Notes: generated by a model from the sequence alone, not told the origin. Counted from the stretch's first letter, positions 24,591-32,185 are shown. The stretch is DNA of 37,415 nucleotides from an uncultured bacterium (GCA_938034905.1 CALHLF010000079.1:1-37415); one strand, 5' to 3'. Program-made: numbers and translations.

Positions 24591-25931
24591 TCAGATAGTT
24601 TTAAATTCTATCACTTCAATTCTACTCTTGGTATCAATCACATAACCATCTTCTTTTTCAATGATTTCCATCTCACCAATTTGATTATCATATGGATCAA
24701 AGCGCCATGATATCTTTCTTGGGTAAAAGTCAGATTGAAATTCAGTGTTTGCAAACATCCTAAATCCGTCGAGATTTGTAAAGTAAAATAATCTCAGATT
24801 TTCATTATCTCTTCTTGCACCGCCAAAAGATAAATCGAGAGGCACCCAACCATAATCTTCAAGATATATCAAAGCCCAATCATGGGGTGAAGCAGAAATA
24901 GGAGTAATGCTCCATCCTGATTGCCACTTCGCTGGCACTCCTATCATTCTACATAAAGTTATGAACAAAAGTGCCTGAAAGCCACAATCACCTTTGAAAA
25001 CTGTAGCAACATATTCTGGAATATTATCATAAAGAACATAGGGTAAAACGTAAGAATAATTCACATTCAAAGTTATAAAATCATATATCCTTTTTGCTTT
25101 AGTGATATCCTCAAGATTTTTTATATCCTCACCATGAAAAATAACATCTATCAAGTTATAAAGGTAGGGAGTAAAGATTATATGAGGGGGTTTTTCAGAA
25201 AGATCCTCCTTTGATGGTTTTTGGGTATAAAGTTTTTGCATCCCTATCCATTCATGTATTTTATAGGAAAATTCTACATAAAACTCTTCTGTGTCCCTTC
25301 CTTGCATATAAACTGTTCTCTGGCCAACCTCATTTGGAGCAATTAAGGGTTCATGGCTTGAGGAAAGAAATTTTACTTCTGATTGTTGAAATTCCTCCTT
25401 TGGAAAGGGTAGCCATACTTGAATATTAACCCCAAGGGGTCTTGTCCTTTTTATAGATATTTTAGCTCTAACTTGGTATAATTTAACTTTTTGTTTCTCT
25501 ACTAACTCTAATACTCTACTATCAATTAAATTTCTCCTCTTTTTATTTAACCTTAAATCTTCTGTAGTCTTTTGTCTTTCTTTAAACTCTTGATAATTAA
25601 AAAACAAATTACTATCAAAACGACTTTCATAGAAAGGTATCCCATCAATATACATCCAATCTAAAATACCTTCCTGGGTTAATTTACGAAATTCTTGAAT
25701 TTTCAATCCTTTAAGCTTTTTTCTAAGTATTTTAAATGCCTCTTTCTCACTAACTCTATAAGCAGACCTCAAAATTTGCATTCTATAAAGTTCAAAATAG
25801 AGTTTCTTAATCATATTTTGTGGAATATTTTGGCTCAATCTCTCCTTTATTACCTTTTCAGCTTTTTTAAAGTGTCCTTTAATTATATCCTGCTTAATAT
25901 CTTCTGGTGTTTGAAAAACTAAAAATTCCAC
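24591..25931 (-). CDS. Transglutaminase-like cysteine protease/peptidase-fold protein
   Basis: This 446-residue protein lacks a signal peptide or membrane helix, so it is probably cytoplasmic. The first 150 residues are helical and charged. Residues about 150-235 look beta-rich ('TRPLGVNIQVWLPFP' matches the segment before transglutaminase cores). The transglut core is at about 275-375, with a complete Cys316 ('GDCGFQALLF'), His350 ('PHDWALIYL') and Asp366 ('VPLDLSF') triad. The start is GTG at 25931, with AGGAGGT five bases ahead. Operon partnership with a dipeptide epimerase suggests it cuts or modifies peptides, perhaps murein-derived, feeding the epimerase; this is inference. The family core is sure. 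Confidence 0.85.
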   Translation of the reverse strand: MEFLVFQTPEDIKQDIIKGHFKKAEKVIKERLSQNIPQNMIKKLYFELYRMQILRSAYRVSEKEAFKILRKKLKGLKIQEFRKLTQEGILDWMYIDGIPFYESRFDSNLFFNYQEFKERQKTTEDLRLNKKRRNLIDSRVLELVEKQKVKLYQVRAKISIKRTRPLGVNIQVWLPFPKEEFQQSEVKFLSSSHEPLIAPNEVGQRTVYMQGRDTEEFYVEFSYKIHEWIGMQKLYTQKPSKEDLSEKPPHIIFTPYLYNLIDVIFHGEDIKNLEDITKAKRIYDFITLNVNYSYVLPYVLYDNIPEYVATVFKGDCGFQALLFITLCRMIGVPAKWQSGWSITPISASPHDWALIYLEDYGWVPLDLSFGGARRDNENLRLFYFTNLDGFRMFANTEFQSDFYPRKISWRFDPYDNQIGEMEIIEKEDGYVIDTKSRIEVIEFKTI

Positions 25932-26049
25932 CTTCTACCTCCTACTAAGTATCTTTCAGCATATTCTATCATCCTTTATATATTTAAAAAATAAGAATTT
26001 GGTGGATAAGAAATAGATCTTGTTTTTACATCCATTACTTATATTCCCC

Positions 26050-26079
26050 TTGACAAACTTTTATGTTCTACCGTATTAT
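26050..26079 (+). promoter_or_regulatory. Promoter of the GntR / ABC ATPase genes
   Basis: TTGACA (26050-26055), 18 bases, and TATTAT (26074-26079). The -10 lies inside the inverted repeat at 26073-26090. Confidence 0.75.
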
Positions 26080-26090
26080 ATATCTAATAC
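26073..26090. promoter_or_regulatory. Perfect inverted repeat overlapping the -10: likely GntR (YtrA-type) operator
   Basis: GTATTA (26073-26078), six bases, TAATAC (26085-26090). It covers the -10 and start site of the gene for a GntR regulator, the normal place for an autorepressor site. Confidence 0.7.
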
Positions 26091-26107
26091 AATAATACAG
26101 AAAGGAG

Positions 26108-26482
26108 GTGTTAAATATTAATTTTGATGAGAATATACCTATTTATCTGCAAATAATGGATCTTATTAAAAAGGGAATTATAAAGGGTAATTTAAAGGGA
26201 GGTGAAAAATTGCCATCGGTGAGGGAACTGGCAGAAAAATTAAAAGTAAATCCTAATACTGTACAAAAAGCATATCAAGAATTGGAAAGGGAAGAAATTA
26301 TCTTTACCCTGAGAGGCATAGGCTCTTTTGTTACTGAAGATAAAAATAAAATTTTAAAGCTGAAGGAAAATATGGCTCACGAGATTTTAAAGAATTTTGT
26401 AAAGAATATGAAAGAACTTAATATTTCTGATGAGGAAATATTGGATTTGGTCTCTAAGTTTTTAAAGGAGGGTAAGATATGA
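26108..26482 (+). CDS. GntR-family regulator, YtrA subfamily
   Basis: This small repressor (124 residues on the GTG start) has the typical winged helix ('IYLQIMDLIKKGIIKG', 'LPSVRELAEKLKVNPNTVQKAYQELEREE', 'RGIGSFV') and only a short helical C-terminal dimer segment, the YtrA layout. The start is odd. GTG at 26108 overlaps the ribosome site AAAGGAGGTG itself, whereas ATT at 26117 lies eight bases after GGAGG exactly where homologues begin (Ile/Met-Asn-Phe-Asp). An ATT start is therefore possible; the coordinate given is the conventional GTG. Its ATG-TGA overlap with the ATPase gene shows coupling. Confidence 0.88.
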   Translation: MLNINFDENIPIYLQIMDLIKKGIIKGNLKGGEKLPSVRELAEKLKVNPNTVQKAYQELEREEIIFTLRGIGSFVTEDKNKILKLKENMAHEILKNFVKNMKELNISDEEILDLVSKFLKEGKI

Positions 26483-27051
26483 GTCTTTTGGAGATAGAAA
26501 ATTTAAATAAATTTTATGGAAAAAAACAGGCATTGAAAGATATTAATTTAAAAGCTGACATGGGAGAGATTATTGGACTTTATGGGCCTAATGGCAGTGG
26601 AAAGACTACCCTTTTAAAGTTGATCTTAGGGCTTTTAAAACCATCCTATGGAAATATAAAAATAAATGGAGAAAACATATCAATGAAGTCAAAAGAAATG
26701 GTATCCTTTCTTCCTGATAAGAATATTCTTCCCAATTGGATGAAAGTTAAAGATGCTAAGGATTTTTATAAGGACTTTTTCATGGGATTTAATGAGGATA
26801 AATTCTTAGATTTATTAAAGTTCTTTAGAATAGAAGAAAATAGGAAAATAAAAGAACTTTCAAGGGGAGAAAATGAAAAGGTACTTCTTTCTCTATGTTT
26901 AGCAAGAGAAGCTAAAATCTATCTCTTAGATGAACCTCTTTCGGGAATAGATCCATCTACTAGGGACAAGATAATTAAATCCATAATAAGAAATTACAAG
27001 GAAAATTCCCTGATGATAATATCTACCCATCTTGTTAGGGAGATAGAATAG
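26479..27051 (+). CDS. ABC transporter ATPase, YtrB-like, shortened after the H-loop
   Basis: A complete nucleotide-binding core is visible: Walker A 'GPNGSGKTT', signature 'LSRGENEK', Walker B 'IYLLDEPLSGID' and the H-loop His in 'STHLVREIE'. The signature is unusual (LSRGE rather than LSGGQ), as in several YtrB-like proteins. The frame stops at TAG straight after 'VREIE', giving 190 residues where relatives run to about 230-290 and continue with a beta-strand tail. No permease gene follows; a terminator does. It may be a degraded transporter gene or a short stand-alone ATPase. Start overlaps the GntR stop by four bases. Confidence 0.8.
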   Translation: MSLLEIENLNKFYGKKQALKDINLKADMGEIIGLYGPNGSGKTTLLKLILGLLKPSYGNIKINGENISMKSKEMVSFLPDKNILPNWMKVKDAKDFYKDFFMGFNEDKFLDLLKFFRIEENRKIKELSRGENEKVLLSLCLAREAKIYLLDEPLSGIDPSTRDKIIKSIIRNYKENSLMIISTHLVREIE

Positions 27052-27137
27052 GAATTAAATCTGGGATTATCATCCCTTCTGAATTTAATCTTCTAAACTT
27101 AATCTAAGGAAAAGGTAGAAATAAAAAATTAAATGTA

Positions 27138-27170
27138 GGGGGAAAGATCTTTACCCCTTTTTATATTTTT
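27138..27170 (+). terminator. Intrinsic terminator after the GntR/ATPase pair
   Basis: GGGG (27138-27141) pairs with CCCC (27154-27157); inside, AAA pairs with TTT around a GATC loop, and a tail of TTTTTATATTTTT follows. A second weak hairpin (GGGAT/ATCCC at 27063-27076, flanked by ATTAAAT/ATTTAAT) lies between the stop codon and this terminator. The interval 27052-27219 holds nothing else I can name apart from the next promoter. Confidence 0.8.
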
Positions 27171-27184
27171 AAGATATCTTTAAA

Positions 27185-27213
27185 TAGAAATTTTTAAAGA
27201 GATGTGTTAAAAT
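27185..27213 (+). promoter_or_regulatory. Possible promoter for a leaderless small-membrane-protein mRNA
   Basis: TAGAAA (27185-27190), 17 bases, TAAAAT (27208-27213), then six bases to the ATG at 27220. No ribosome site lies before that ATG. Confidence 0.5.
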
Positions 27214-27219
27214 GAAACC

Positions 27220-27405
27220 ATGGATATATATAGACCAATATTAGTTATATTAATTTGGGGATTAATATTAGAAATTCTTGTTCTAATATATTATTTAGTA
27301 CAAAGAAGATTTCCCTTTGAGTTTTATCTTAATCTAATTGTTATGGGAATAACTATAATTGGTCTTGCTTATATATTTAGAAGAATAAAAAGAGAATTTT
27401 TATAA
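27220..27405 (+). CDS. Small two-helix membrane protein, unrecognised
   Basis: This 61-residue protein has two membrane helices (about 6-26 and 34-53) with a short 'QRRFPFEF' loop and a basic tail 'RRIKREFL'. I recognise no family. It lacks a Shine-Dalgarno sequence; a promoter six bases upstream suggests a leaderless message. It heads a run of three small membrane proteins (next gene after 12 bases, AAGGAG between them). Confidence 0.6.
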   Translation: MDIYRPILVILIWGLILEILVLIYYLVQRRFPFEFYLNLIVMGITIIGLAYIFRRIKREFL

Positions 27406-27417
27406 AGGAGAAAAATT

Positions 27418-27885
27418 ATGGAAGGGCAAAAACTTTTAGGTATAATTTTACTCTCCCTTGGAATATTTTTAACCTTAATTAATTTTAAGCTTCTCCCTAG
27501 CTCATCTATCCTTTTTATCTTTGCTATTGGATTTTTATATTCATATTATAAATTCGGAAGAAATATAGGATTCTTAATTCCTGGATTAATATTTGTCGCT
27601 ATTGGGGTCTTTAGTATTTTAGAGGAAACTTGGAATATAGGAGGAGTATACTTTTTACTCTTCTTAGGTTTGGCTTTTATCTTCATATTTATAATTCACA
27701 CCTCAAAACTTCCTTCTTATGGAGAAAAATATTGGCCCCTTTATCCTGGTTTAATTCTAACAGGTCTTAGTTTAATATTAATTTTTCAAGAGAAAACTGC
27801 TCAATATTTAAATATTTTAATTCCTATATTACTAATACTTATTGGATTTGTAATGTTGATAAGAGGAGCTCAAAAATCTAAATAA
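27418..27885 (+). CDS. Multi-helix membrane protein of unknown function
   Basis: This protein has 155 residues and about six hydrophobic segments arranged as repeats of a short 'LLGIILLSLGIFLTL' / 'FLIPGLIFVAIGVFSIL' / 'LYPGLILTGLSLILIF' / 'LIPILLILIGFVMLI' unit, reminiscent of DUF5668-type small membrane proteins. No catalytic motif is visible. Its stop overlaps the next start by one base (TAATG), so the pair is coupled. Confidence 0.7.
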   Translation: MEGQKLLGIILLSLGIFLTLINFKLLPSSSILFIFAIGFLYSYYKFGRNIGFLIPGLIFVAIGVFSILEETWNIGGVYFLLFLGLAFIFIFIIHTSKLPSYGEKYWPLYPGLILTGLSLILIFQEKTAQYLNILIPILLILIGFVMLIRGAQKSK

Positions 27886-28271
27886 TGGAGATAAAAGGCA
27901 AACCAGCAACGATATGGATGGGACTTCCATCATCTTTATTTTTTGGTGAAACCTCTTTTAATCTTTTGGAAGATAAAATTATTGAGAAAAGAAAAGTATT
28001 TTTTGAGGAAAGAGAAGCAATTCTCTTACTATCTCATGTTGAGGGGATCGAAATTTTACAAAAGGGAGATAAATTATACGCATATGTAGCTTTTGCTTTT
28101 TTAATAATAAAAATTTTCCCCTTATTTTTTCTTTTCCTCCTTTTATATCTTATCTATAGACCCTATTTTTTAATCATTCACGGTAAAAATCTTCAATTAA
28201 TAATGACCATTTCTAAGAAAAACATAGAAGTTTATAGAAATTTTGTCTCTGAAACGCTAAAAAGATTATAA
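27885..28271 (+). CDS. Membrane-anchored protein, possibly PH-like (YdbS/bPH2-type), unknown function
   Basis: This protein has 128 residues. An N-terminal soluble part ('FNLLEDKIIEKRKVFFEEREAILLLSHVEGIEIL') reads like the first strands of a bacterial PH-type domain. One long hydrophobic stretch follows (about 66-92, possibly a hairpin), then 'FLIIHGKNLQLIMTISKKNIEVYRNFVSETL', again like the last strands and helix of a PH domain. The PH reading is an impression, not a match. It is the last gene of the trio; the next gene has its own promoter. Confidence 0.6.
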   Translation: MEIKGKPATIWMGLPSSLFFGETSFNLLEDKIIEKRKVFFEEREAILLLSHVEGIEILQKGDKLYAYVAFAFLIIKIFPLFFLFLLLYLIYRPYFLIIHGKNLQLIMTISKKNIEVYRNFVSETLKRL

Positions 28272-28274
28272 TTC

Positions 28275-28303
28275 TTTAACTTTTATTCCTACTGTATTAT
28301 AAT
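28275..28303 (+). promoter_or_regulatory. Promoter of the second LacI-family regulator gene
   Basis: TTTAAC (28275-28280), 17 bases, perfect TATAAT (28298-28303). The operator-like site at 28326-28338 lies about 15 bases after the expected start. Confidence 0.6.
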
Positions 28304-28325
28304 TATTATTAAAGAAAATTTTCAG

Positions 28326-28338
28326 TGTAACCGATACC
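28326..28338. promoter_or_regulatory. Putative LacI-family operator upstream of its own gene
   Basis: TGTAACCGATACC. Its reverse complement GGTATCGGTTACA is identical at 12 of 13 bases to 36716-36728 in front of the iolM-like gene. It is a weak palindrome centred on CG, as expected of LacI-family sites, and lies between the promoter and the AGGTGA ribosome site. Confidence 0.65.
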
Positions 28339-28348
28339 AGGTGAAAAA

Positions 28349-29365
28349 ATGAAGAGAATAACTATAGAAGACATTGCAAGAGAGTGTAATGTATCAAAAA
28401 GTACTGTCTCAAGGGTTTTAAATAACTCTCCCCATGTTAAAAGCAGTACAAGAAAGAAAGTTTTAGAAGTAATGAAAAAATATAATTATACACCAAATAT
28501 TCTTGCTCGAGGACTTATAGCAAAGAAAATTGGGGCCTTAGGAGTTATTGTCTCTGATATTACAAATCCCTTTCATTCCCTATTGGTTAGAGGAATTGGA
28601 GATATATGTAGAACATACGGATATAGCCTTTTCTTATGTAATACCGATGGAAGAGTGGATGAAGAAATAAAACATGTAAGATCTCTTATTCAAAGGAGTG
28701 TTGATGGAATAATTTTTGCATCTATTAAATTAAAGGACGAGGGATTGGAAGAGGCAAAGAAAAGTGGAATTCCCATTCTGTTAGTGGGAAGGCTTCCTGA
28801 AAAGGAGGAAGGATTTAATTATGTAATCGTGGACAATGAATTGGGGGGATATATGGCAGTAAACTATTTAATTTCCTTAGGACATAGAAAAATAGCTTAT
28901 CTTTCAGGTCCATGGGATACTTGGCCCAATATAAGAAGATTTGAAGGATATAAAAGAGCCTTAGAGGAGGCAGGACTTTCTATAGATAAAAAATATATTT
29001 TTAAAGGAGATTTTACATTAGATACTGCATATTCCATAGGGACAAAAATACTAATGATGAGGGATAGACCCACCTCTGTTTTCTGTGCCAATGATATGAG
29101 TGCTATTGGTCTTTTGGAAGCATGTATGGAATTAGGAGTAAAAGTTCCTGAAGAAATGTCAATTATAGGATTTGATGATATTCCATTAAGTTCCTTTAGG
29201 ACCATTCAATTGACTACGGTATCTCAATCAATATATGACCAAGGGGCTTTAGCAGGAAAAATTTTATTGGAAAAACTTCAAAATGAAGATAATACTCCTA
29301 CTCAATTGACCCTTCCTCCTAAATTGATAATAAGAAAGACTTGCGCCCCTCCTAAGGAAGTTTAG
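28349..29365 (+). CDS. LacI-family transcriptional regulator of the inositol-like locus
   Basis: This 338-residue repressor has a complete helix-turn-helix ('ITIEDIARECNVSKSTVSRVLNN') and hinge, then a sugar-sensing domain ('LGVIVSDITNPFHSLLVRGI', 'SVDGIIFAS', 'LGHRKIAYLSGP', 'GFDDIPLSSF'). AGGTGA precedes the ATG. A matching operator pair (28326-28338 and 36716-36728) points to autoregulation and control of the iolM-like gene 8 kb away. Its stop overlaps that of the convergent ROK gene. The effector is unknown; inositol or a downstream keto-acid would fit. Confidence 0.92.
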   Translation: MKRITIEDIARECNVSKSTVSRVLNNSPHVKSSTRKKVLEVMKKYNYTPNILARGLIAKKIGALGVIVSDITNPFHSLLVRGIGDICRTYGYSLFLCNTDGRVDEEIKHVRSLIQRSVDGIIFASIKLKDEGLEEAKKSGIPILLVGRLPEKEEGFNYVIVDNELGGYMAVNYLISLGHRKIAYLSGPWDTWPNIRRFEGYKRALEEAGLSIDKKYIFKGDFTLDTAYSIGTKILMMRDRPTSVFCANDMSAIGLLEACMELGVKVPEEMSIIGFDDIPLSSFRTIQLTTVSQSIYDQGALAGKILLEKLQNEDNTPTQLTLPPKLIIRKTCAPPKEV

Positions 29366-30558
29366 TAGGAAATTATTTGAGAGAATTTATTCTCTATAAC
29401 ACAAGTTGCAGCTCCCACTACACAGGTATATTCTCCTAATTTTGAAGGAATAACATCAGGAATTGGAGGAAAGGCATGAAGTTTTAAAGTGTGTCTTACA
29501 GGATTTAATAAAAGATCTCCTGCCTTTGAAAGACCACCTGCTATTATGACTAACTCTGGATTGAAAATATTAACGAGATTTGCTATTCCAATTCCTAAAT
29601 ATTCTCCCATCTCCTCAAATATATTTAAGATAAATCTATCTCCACTTCTTCCCGTTCTTATAATCTCTTCTAACAATTCTTCTCTATTTTTTTCTTCAAT
29701 AGATACCTGGGTATAGGCTCTATTTTTAAGCCCATCTAACACCTTATCTATTAAAACCTGAGTAGATACATAGGTCTCTAAGCATCCATAATTTCCACAT
29801 CGACATTTTTTCCCATTCCTTTCAATAACAGTATGTCCAAATTCACCTGCTCTATCAGAGAAACCTCTATATAAGCTACCATTTATTACAAATCCAGCAC
29901 TTATTCCACTACCAACTCTAACACAAATAATATTTTCTTTCCCTATTCCAGCTCCAAACCAGAGTTCTCCAAGGGTTGCTGCCTTAGTTATATGCTCTAA
30001 AAAGATTTGAGTATCATAAATATACTGGGAAAGATAGGATTTAATAGGAATATTTCTCCAAAAAAGATTTGGGGCAAAAATACATACCCCATTTTTTCTA
30101 TCTAAGGACCCGGGCACCGCTATTCCCAAACCCATAATCTCGTCAGGTTTAAGATCTTTTTTTAATCTTTTATATACTTCAACTACTTTATTTAATATAT
30201 TTGTATACTCTAAATTGGAATTTAAAAAAATAACCTCTTTCCTTAAAATCTCCCCTCTTAGATTCATAACTATTCCTGTCACTCTATCATTTTCTATCTC
30301 AATACCAAGGGGATAAATATTTGAATCATTCATAGAAAGTTCTATGGGTCTTCTACCTACTTTTGTCTCCTTGGCAGGGGTCTCTTTAACAAATCCAGAA
30401 TCTAATAGAACTTCAACTATACTTGATACTGCAGAGGGACTAAGATTTGTGATCTTTGATATATCATATCGAGAAATAGGTCCCCTTGTTCTAATAGTAT
30501 TTAGAACCAGAGATATATTTGATTCTCTCATTTTCTTAATATTTATTGATCTCATCAT
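29362..30558 (-). CDS. ROK-family transcriptional regulator
   Basis: This 398-residue regulator has an N-terminal winged helix ('ISRYDISKITNLSPSAVSSIVEVLLDSGF', about 20-50) and a ROK sensor domain. The domain has 'GLGIAVPGSLDR', 'RVGSGISAGFVING', the zinc-binding 'CRCGNYGCLE' and 'IIAGGLSKAG'. The phosphate motif is 'GIEIENDRVTG' rather than the D-x-G-G-T of sugar kinases, so it is a regulator, not a kinase. It is divergent from the ABC operon at 30818. In Thermotoga, as I recall, the inositol regulator IolR is also ROK family. AAGGAGTG precedes the ATG pair at 30558/30555. Confidence 0.92.
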   Translation of the reverse strand: MMRSINIKKMRESNISLVLNTIRTRGPISRYDISKITNLSPSAVSSIVEVLLDSGFVKETPAKETKVGRRPIELSMNDSNIYPLGIEIENDRVTGIVMNLRGEILRKEVIFLNSNLEYTNILNKVVEVYKRLKKDLKPDEIMGLGIAVPGSLDRKNGVCIFAPNLFWRNIPIKSYLSQYIYDTQIFLEHITKAATLGELWFGAGIGKENIICVRVGSGISAGFVINGSLYRGFSDRAGEFGHTVIERNGKKCRCGNYGCLETYVSTQVLIDKVLDGLKNRAYTQVSIEEKNREELLEEIIRTGRSGDRFILNIFEEMGEYLGIGIANLVNIFNPELVIIAGGLSKAGDLLLNPVRHTLKLHAFPPIPDVIPSKLGEYTCVVGAATCVIENKFSQIISY

Positions 30559-30590
30559 ATCACTCCTTTTTAAAATTTCTTTTATAAAAA

Positions 30591-30620
30591 ATATTACATC
30601 TCTTTAACAATTACCGTCAA
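30591..30620 (-). promoter_or_regulatory. Probable promoter of the ROK gene
   Basis: On the minus strand TTGACG (30620-30615), 18 bases, TAATAT (30596-30591). An alternative TATAAT lies just upstream, near 30625, with no good -35. Confidence 0.5.
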
Positions 30621-30633
30621 TTATAAATTATTT

Positions 30634-30647
30634 TGAAACAAGTTTCA
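30634..30647. promoter_or_regulatory. Palindrome between the ROK gene and the ABC operon: candidate ROK operator
   Basis: TGAAAC (30634-30639), AA, GTTTCA (30642-30647) is a perfect six-base-arm inverted repeat in the divergent intergenic region 30559-30817. I found only this copy. Confidence 0.5.
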
Positions 30648-30714
30648 TTAATTGCTCTTTTGTTTTTTATAAATCTATTCTTTTTATTTTATTTAAAGAA
30701 AATTTTTGGGAAGG

Positions 30715-30743
30715 TTTACAAATTTAAAAGTAGAAGTTATACT
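30715..30743 (+). promoter_or_regulatory. Promoter of the sugar ABC transporter operon
   Basis: TTTACA (30715-30720), 17 bases, TATACT (30738-30743). Expected start near 30750, giving a leader of about 68 bases. Confidence 0.8.
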
Positions 30744-30758
30744 ATAAGAGAAATTTTT

Positions 30759-30769
30759 AAGGAGGTGAT
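30759..30769 (+). promoter_or_regulatory. Full-length Shine-Dalgarno sequence in the leader, not attached to a gene
   Basis: AAGGAGGTGAT is an 11-base complement to the standard 16S rRNA 3' tail. It sits about ten bases after the expected transcript start and 49 bases before the ATG at 30818, which has its own AAGGGGG (30804-30810). The only frame beginning at it is ATG TCT TAA. Confidence 0.6.
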
Positions 30770-30817
30770 GTCTTAACTTGTCTTGTTCTTAAAAATCTAA
30801 AGTAAGGGGGAACTAAT

Positions 30818-32185
30818 ATGAGAAAGAGTCTAATTTTAACAATTTTCTCCTTTATTTTACTTTTAAGCCTTTCTTTAAATATTGCCCAAGAGAAAATTCA
30901 GACAATAACATTAACCGCATGGACCATCGGACCTGATAGACCTTCCTTTTACAGAAGGGATAATCTTGTAGATGCAGTAAAAAGATTAAACTCTTTATTA
31001 GAAAAAGAAGGCTCAAATATCAGAGTAAAGTTGGAAGCAACCTTTGATACAGGAACATGGGCAGATTATAAACAAAAATTTGTTTTGGCTGCTTCTGCAG
31101 GAAAAGCACCAGATATTATACTTAGTGGGCACGAAGATGTAGCACCTTGGGGAGAAGCAGGATATATTATTCCCTTAGATGATTTAATAAAGAAATATAA
31201 AGATACTACTGATCTAAAAGATGTTATACCTACATTATGGAAGAGTGTTCAATACAAGGAGAAAACATGGGCAATCCCTCAGGATTCTGAAGCAAGACCT
31301 TTGTACTTTAGAAAAGATTTATTGAAGAAACTGGGATGGACTGATAAACAAATAAATGATCTACCCAAGAAGATACAAAGTGGTGAATTTACCATATATG
31401 ATATGCTTCAAGTTGCAAAAACAGCCCAAGACAAAGGAATAATAGAAAAGGGTTATGGTTTTTGGCATAGACCTCGACAAGGTAATGATTTCTATATTTA
31501 TTATTACAATTTTGGTGGAGAAATGCAGGATCCTAAAACTGGAAAATTAATTTTAGTAAAGGATGCTCTAAAAAGAGAGTATCAATTCTTTGCAGATAAT
31601 ATATTCAAATATAGGACTGCTCCTGAAAAATTTATTGGTATGGAGTGGAGAATATGGCATGAAACAGTAGTGGCTGGAAAAGTGCTCTTCTGGCAGGGAG
31701 GAATATGGCATTGGGCAGAATGGCAACAAGTATATAAAGCAGATCCAAAGGATCTGGAAAATAATGTAGGTTATGCCTTGGTTCCTTCTTCAGATAAAGG
31801 AAAACCTGGAATCACCTTAACCCACCCATTAGCCTATATGGTAACAAAAAATTCAAAATATCCAGAGATTGCCTTTAGATTAATTGCATTAGCAACAAAT
31901 CCTGTATTTGATGCAAGACACTGTGTTACCAGTATGCACTTACCTGTACTTTCTTCTACGCGGAAACAGTCCACTTATCTTAAGAATAAATTCCTTAGAG
32001 ATGTGGAATATATGTTGAAATTCACCACCTTTATACCCAACAGTCCTGATTTTGGAACCTATGATACTATTGTATTTAAAGGGCTCTCTGCAGTAGCTAA
32101 TGGAGATGTAAAACCAGAAGAGGCAGTGGAAGTAGTAGTAAGGGATCTTGAGAATGCCCTTGGAGATAGGGTGATAATAAAATGA
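30818..32185 (+). CDS. ABC transporter sugar-binding protein, family 1 (inositol-type candidate)
   Basis: This 455-residue extracellular receptor starts with a signal peptide (MRKS, hydrophobic core to about 22, 'LNIAQE' likely cleavage; no lipobox Cys). The mature protein has SBP_bac_1 features: 'ITLTAWTIGPDRP', 'KQKFVLAASAGKAPDIILSG', 'IIPLDDLIKKY', 'VQYKEKTWAIPQDSEARPLYFRKDLLKKLGW' and 'AGKVLFWQGGIWHW'. Aromatic residues in the last segment probably stack on a sugar. It heads an operon with the same order (binding protein, two permeases, ATPase) as the inositol importer InoEFGK of Thermotoga as I remember it. The ligand is not proven. Confidence 0.92.
   Translation: MRKSLILTIFSFILLLSLSLNIAQEKIQTITLTAWTIGPDRPSFYRRDNLVDAVKRLNSLLEKEGSNIRVKLEATFDTGTWADYKQKFVLAASAGKAPDIILSGHEDVAPWGEAGYIIPLDDLIKKYKDTTDLKDVIPTLWKSVQYKEKTWAIPQDSEARPLYFRKDLLKKLGWTDKQINDLPKKIQSGEFTIYDMLQVAKTAQDKGIIEKGYGFWHRPRQGNDFYIYYYNFGGEMQDPKTGKLILVKDALKREYQFFADNIFKYRTAPEKFIGMEWRIWHETVVAGKVLFWQGGIWHWAEWQQVYKADPKDLENNVGYALVPSSDKGKPGITLTHPLAYMVTKNSKYPEIAFRLIALATNPVFDARHCVTSMHLPVLSSTRKQSTYLKNKFLRDVEYMLKFTTFIPNSPDFGTYDTIVFKGLSAVANGDVKPEEAVEVVVRDLENALGDRVIIK

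Noticed and set aside
27052-27091. Continuation of the shortened ABC ATPase in another frame
   Set aside because: The next codons after the TAG, in any frame, do not show the expected tail sequence; the bases instead form a hairpin.
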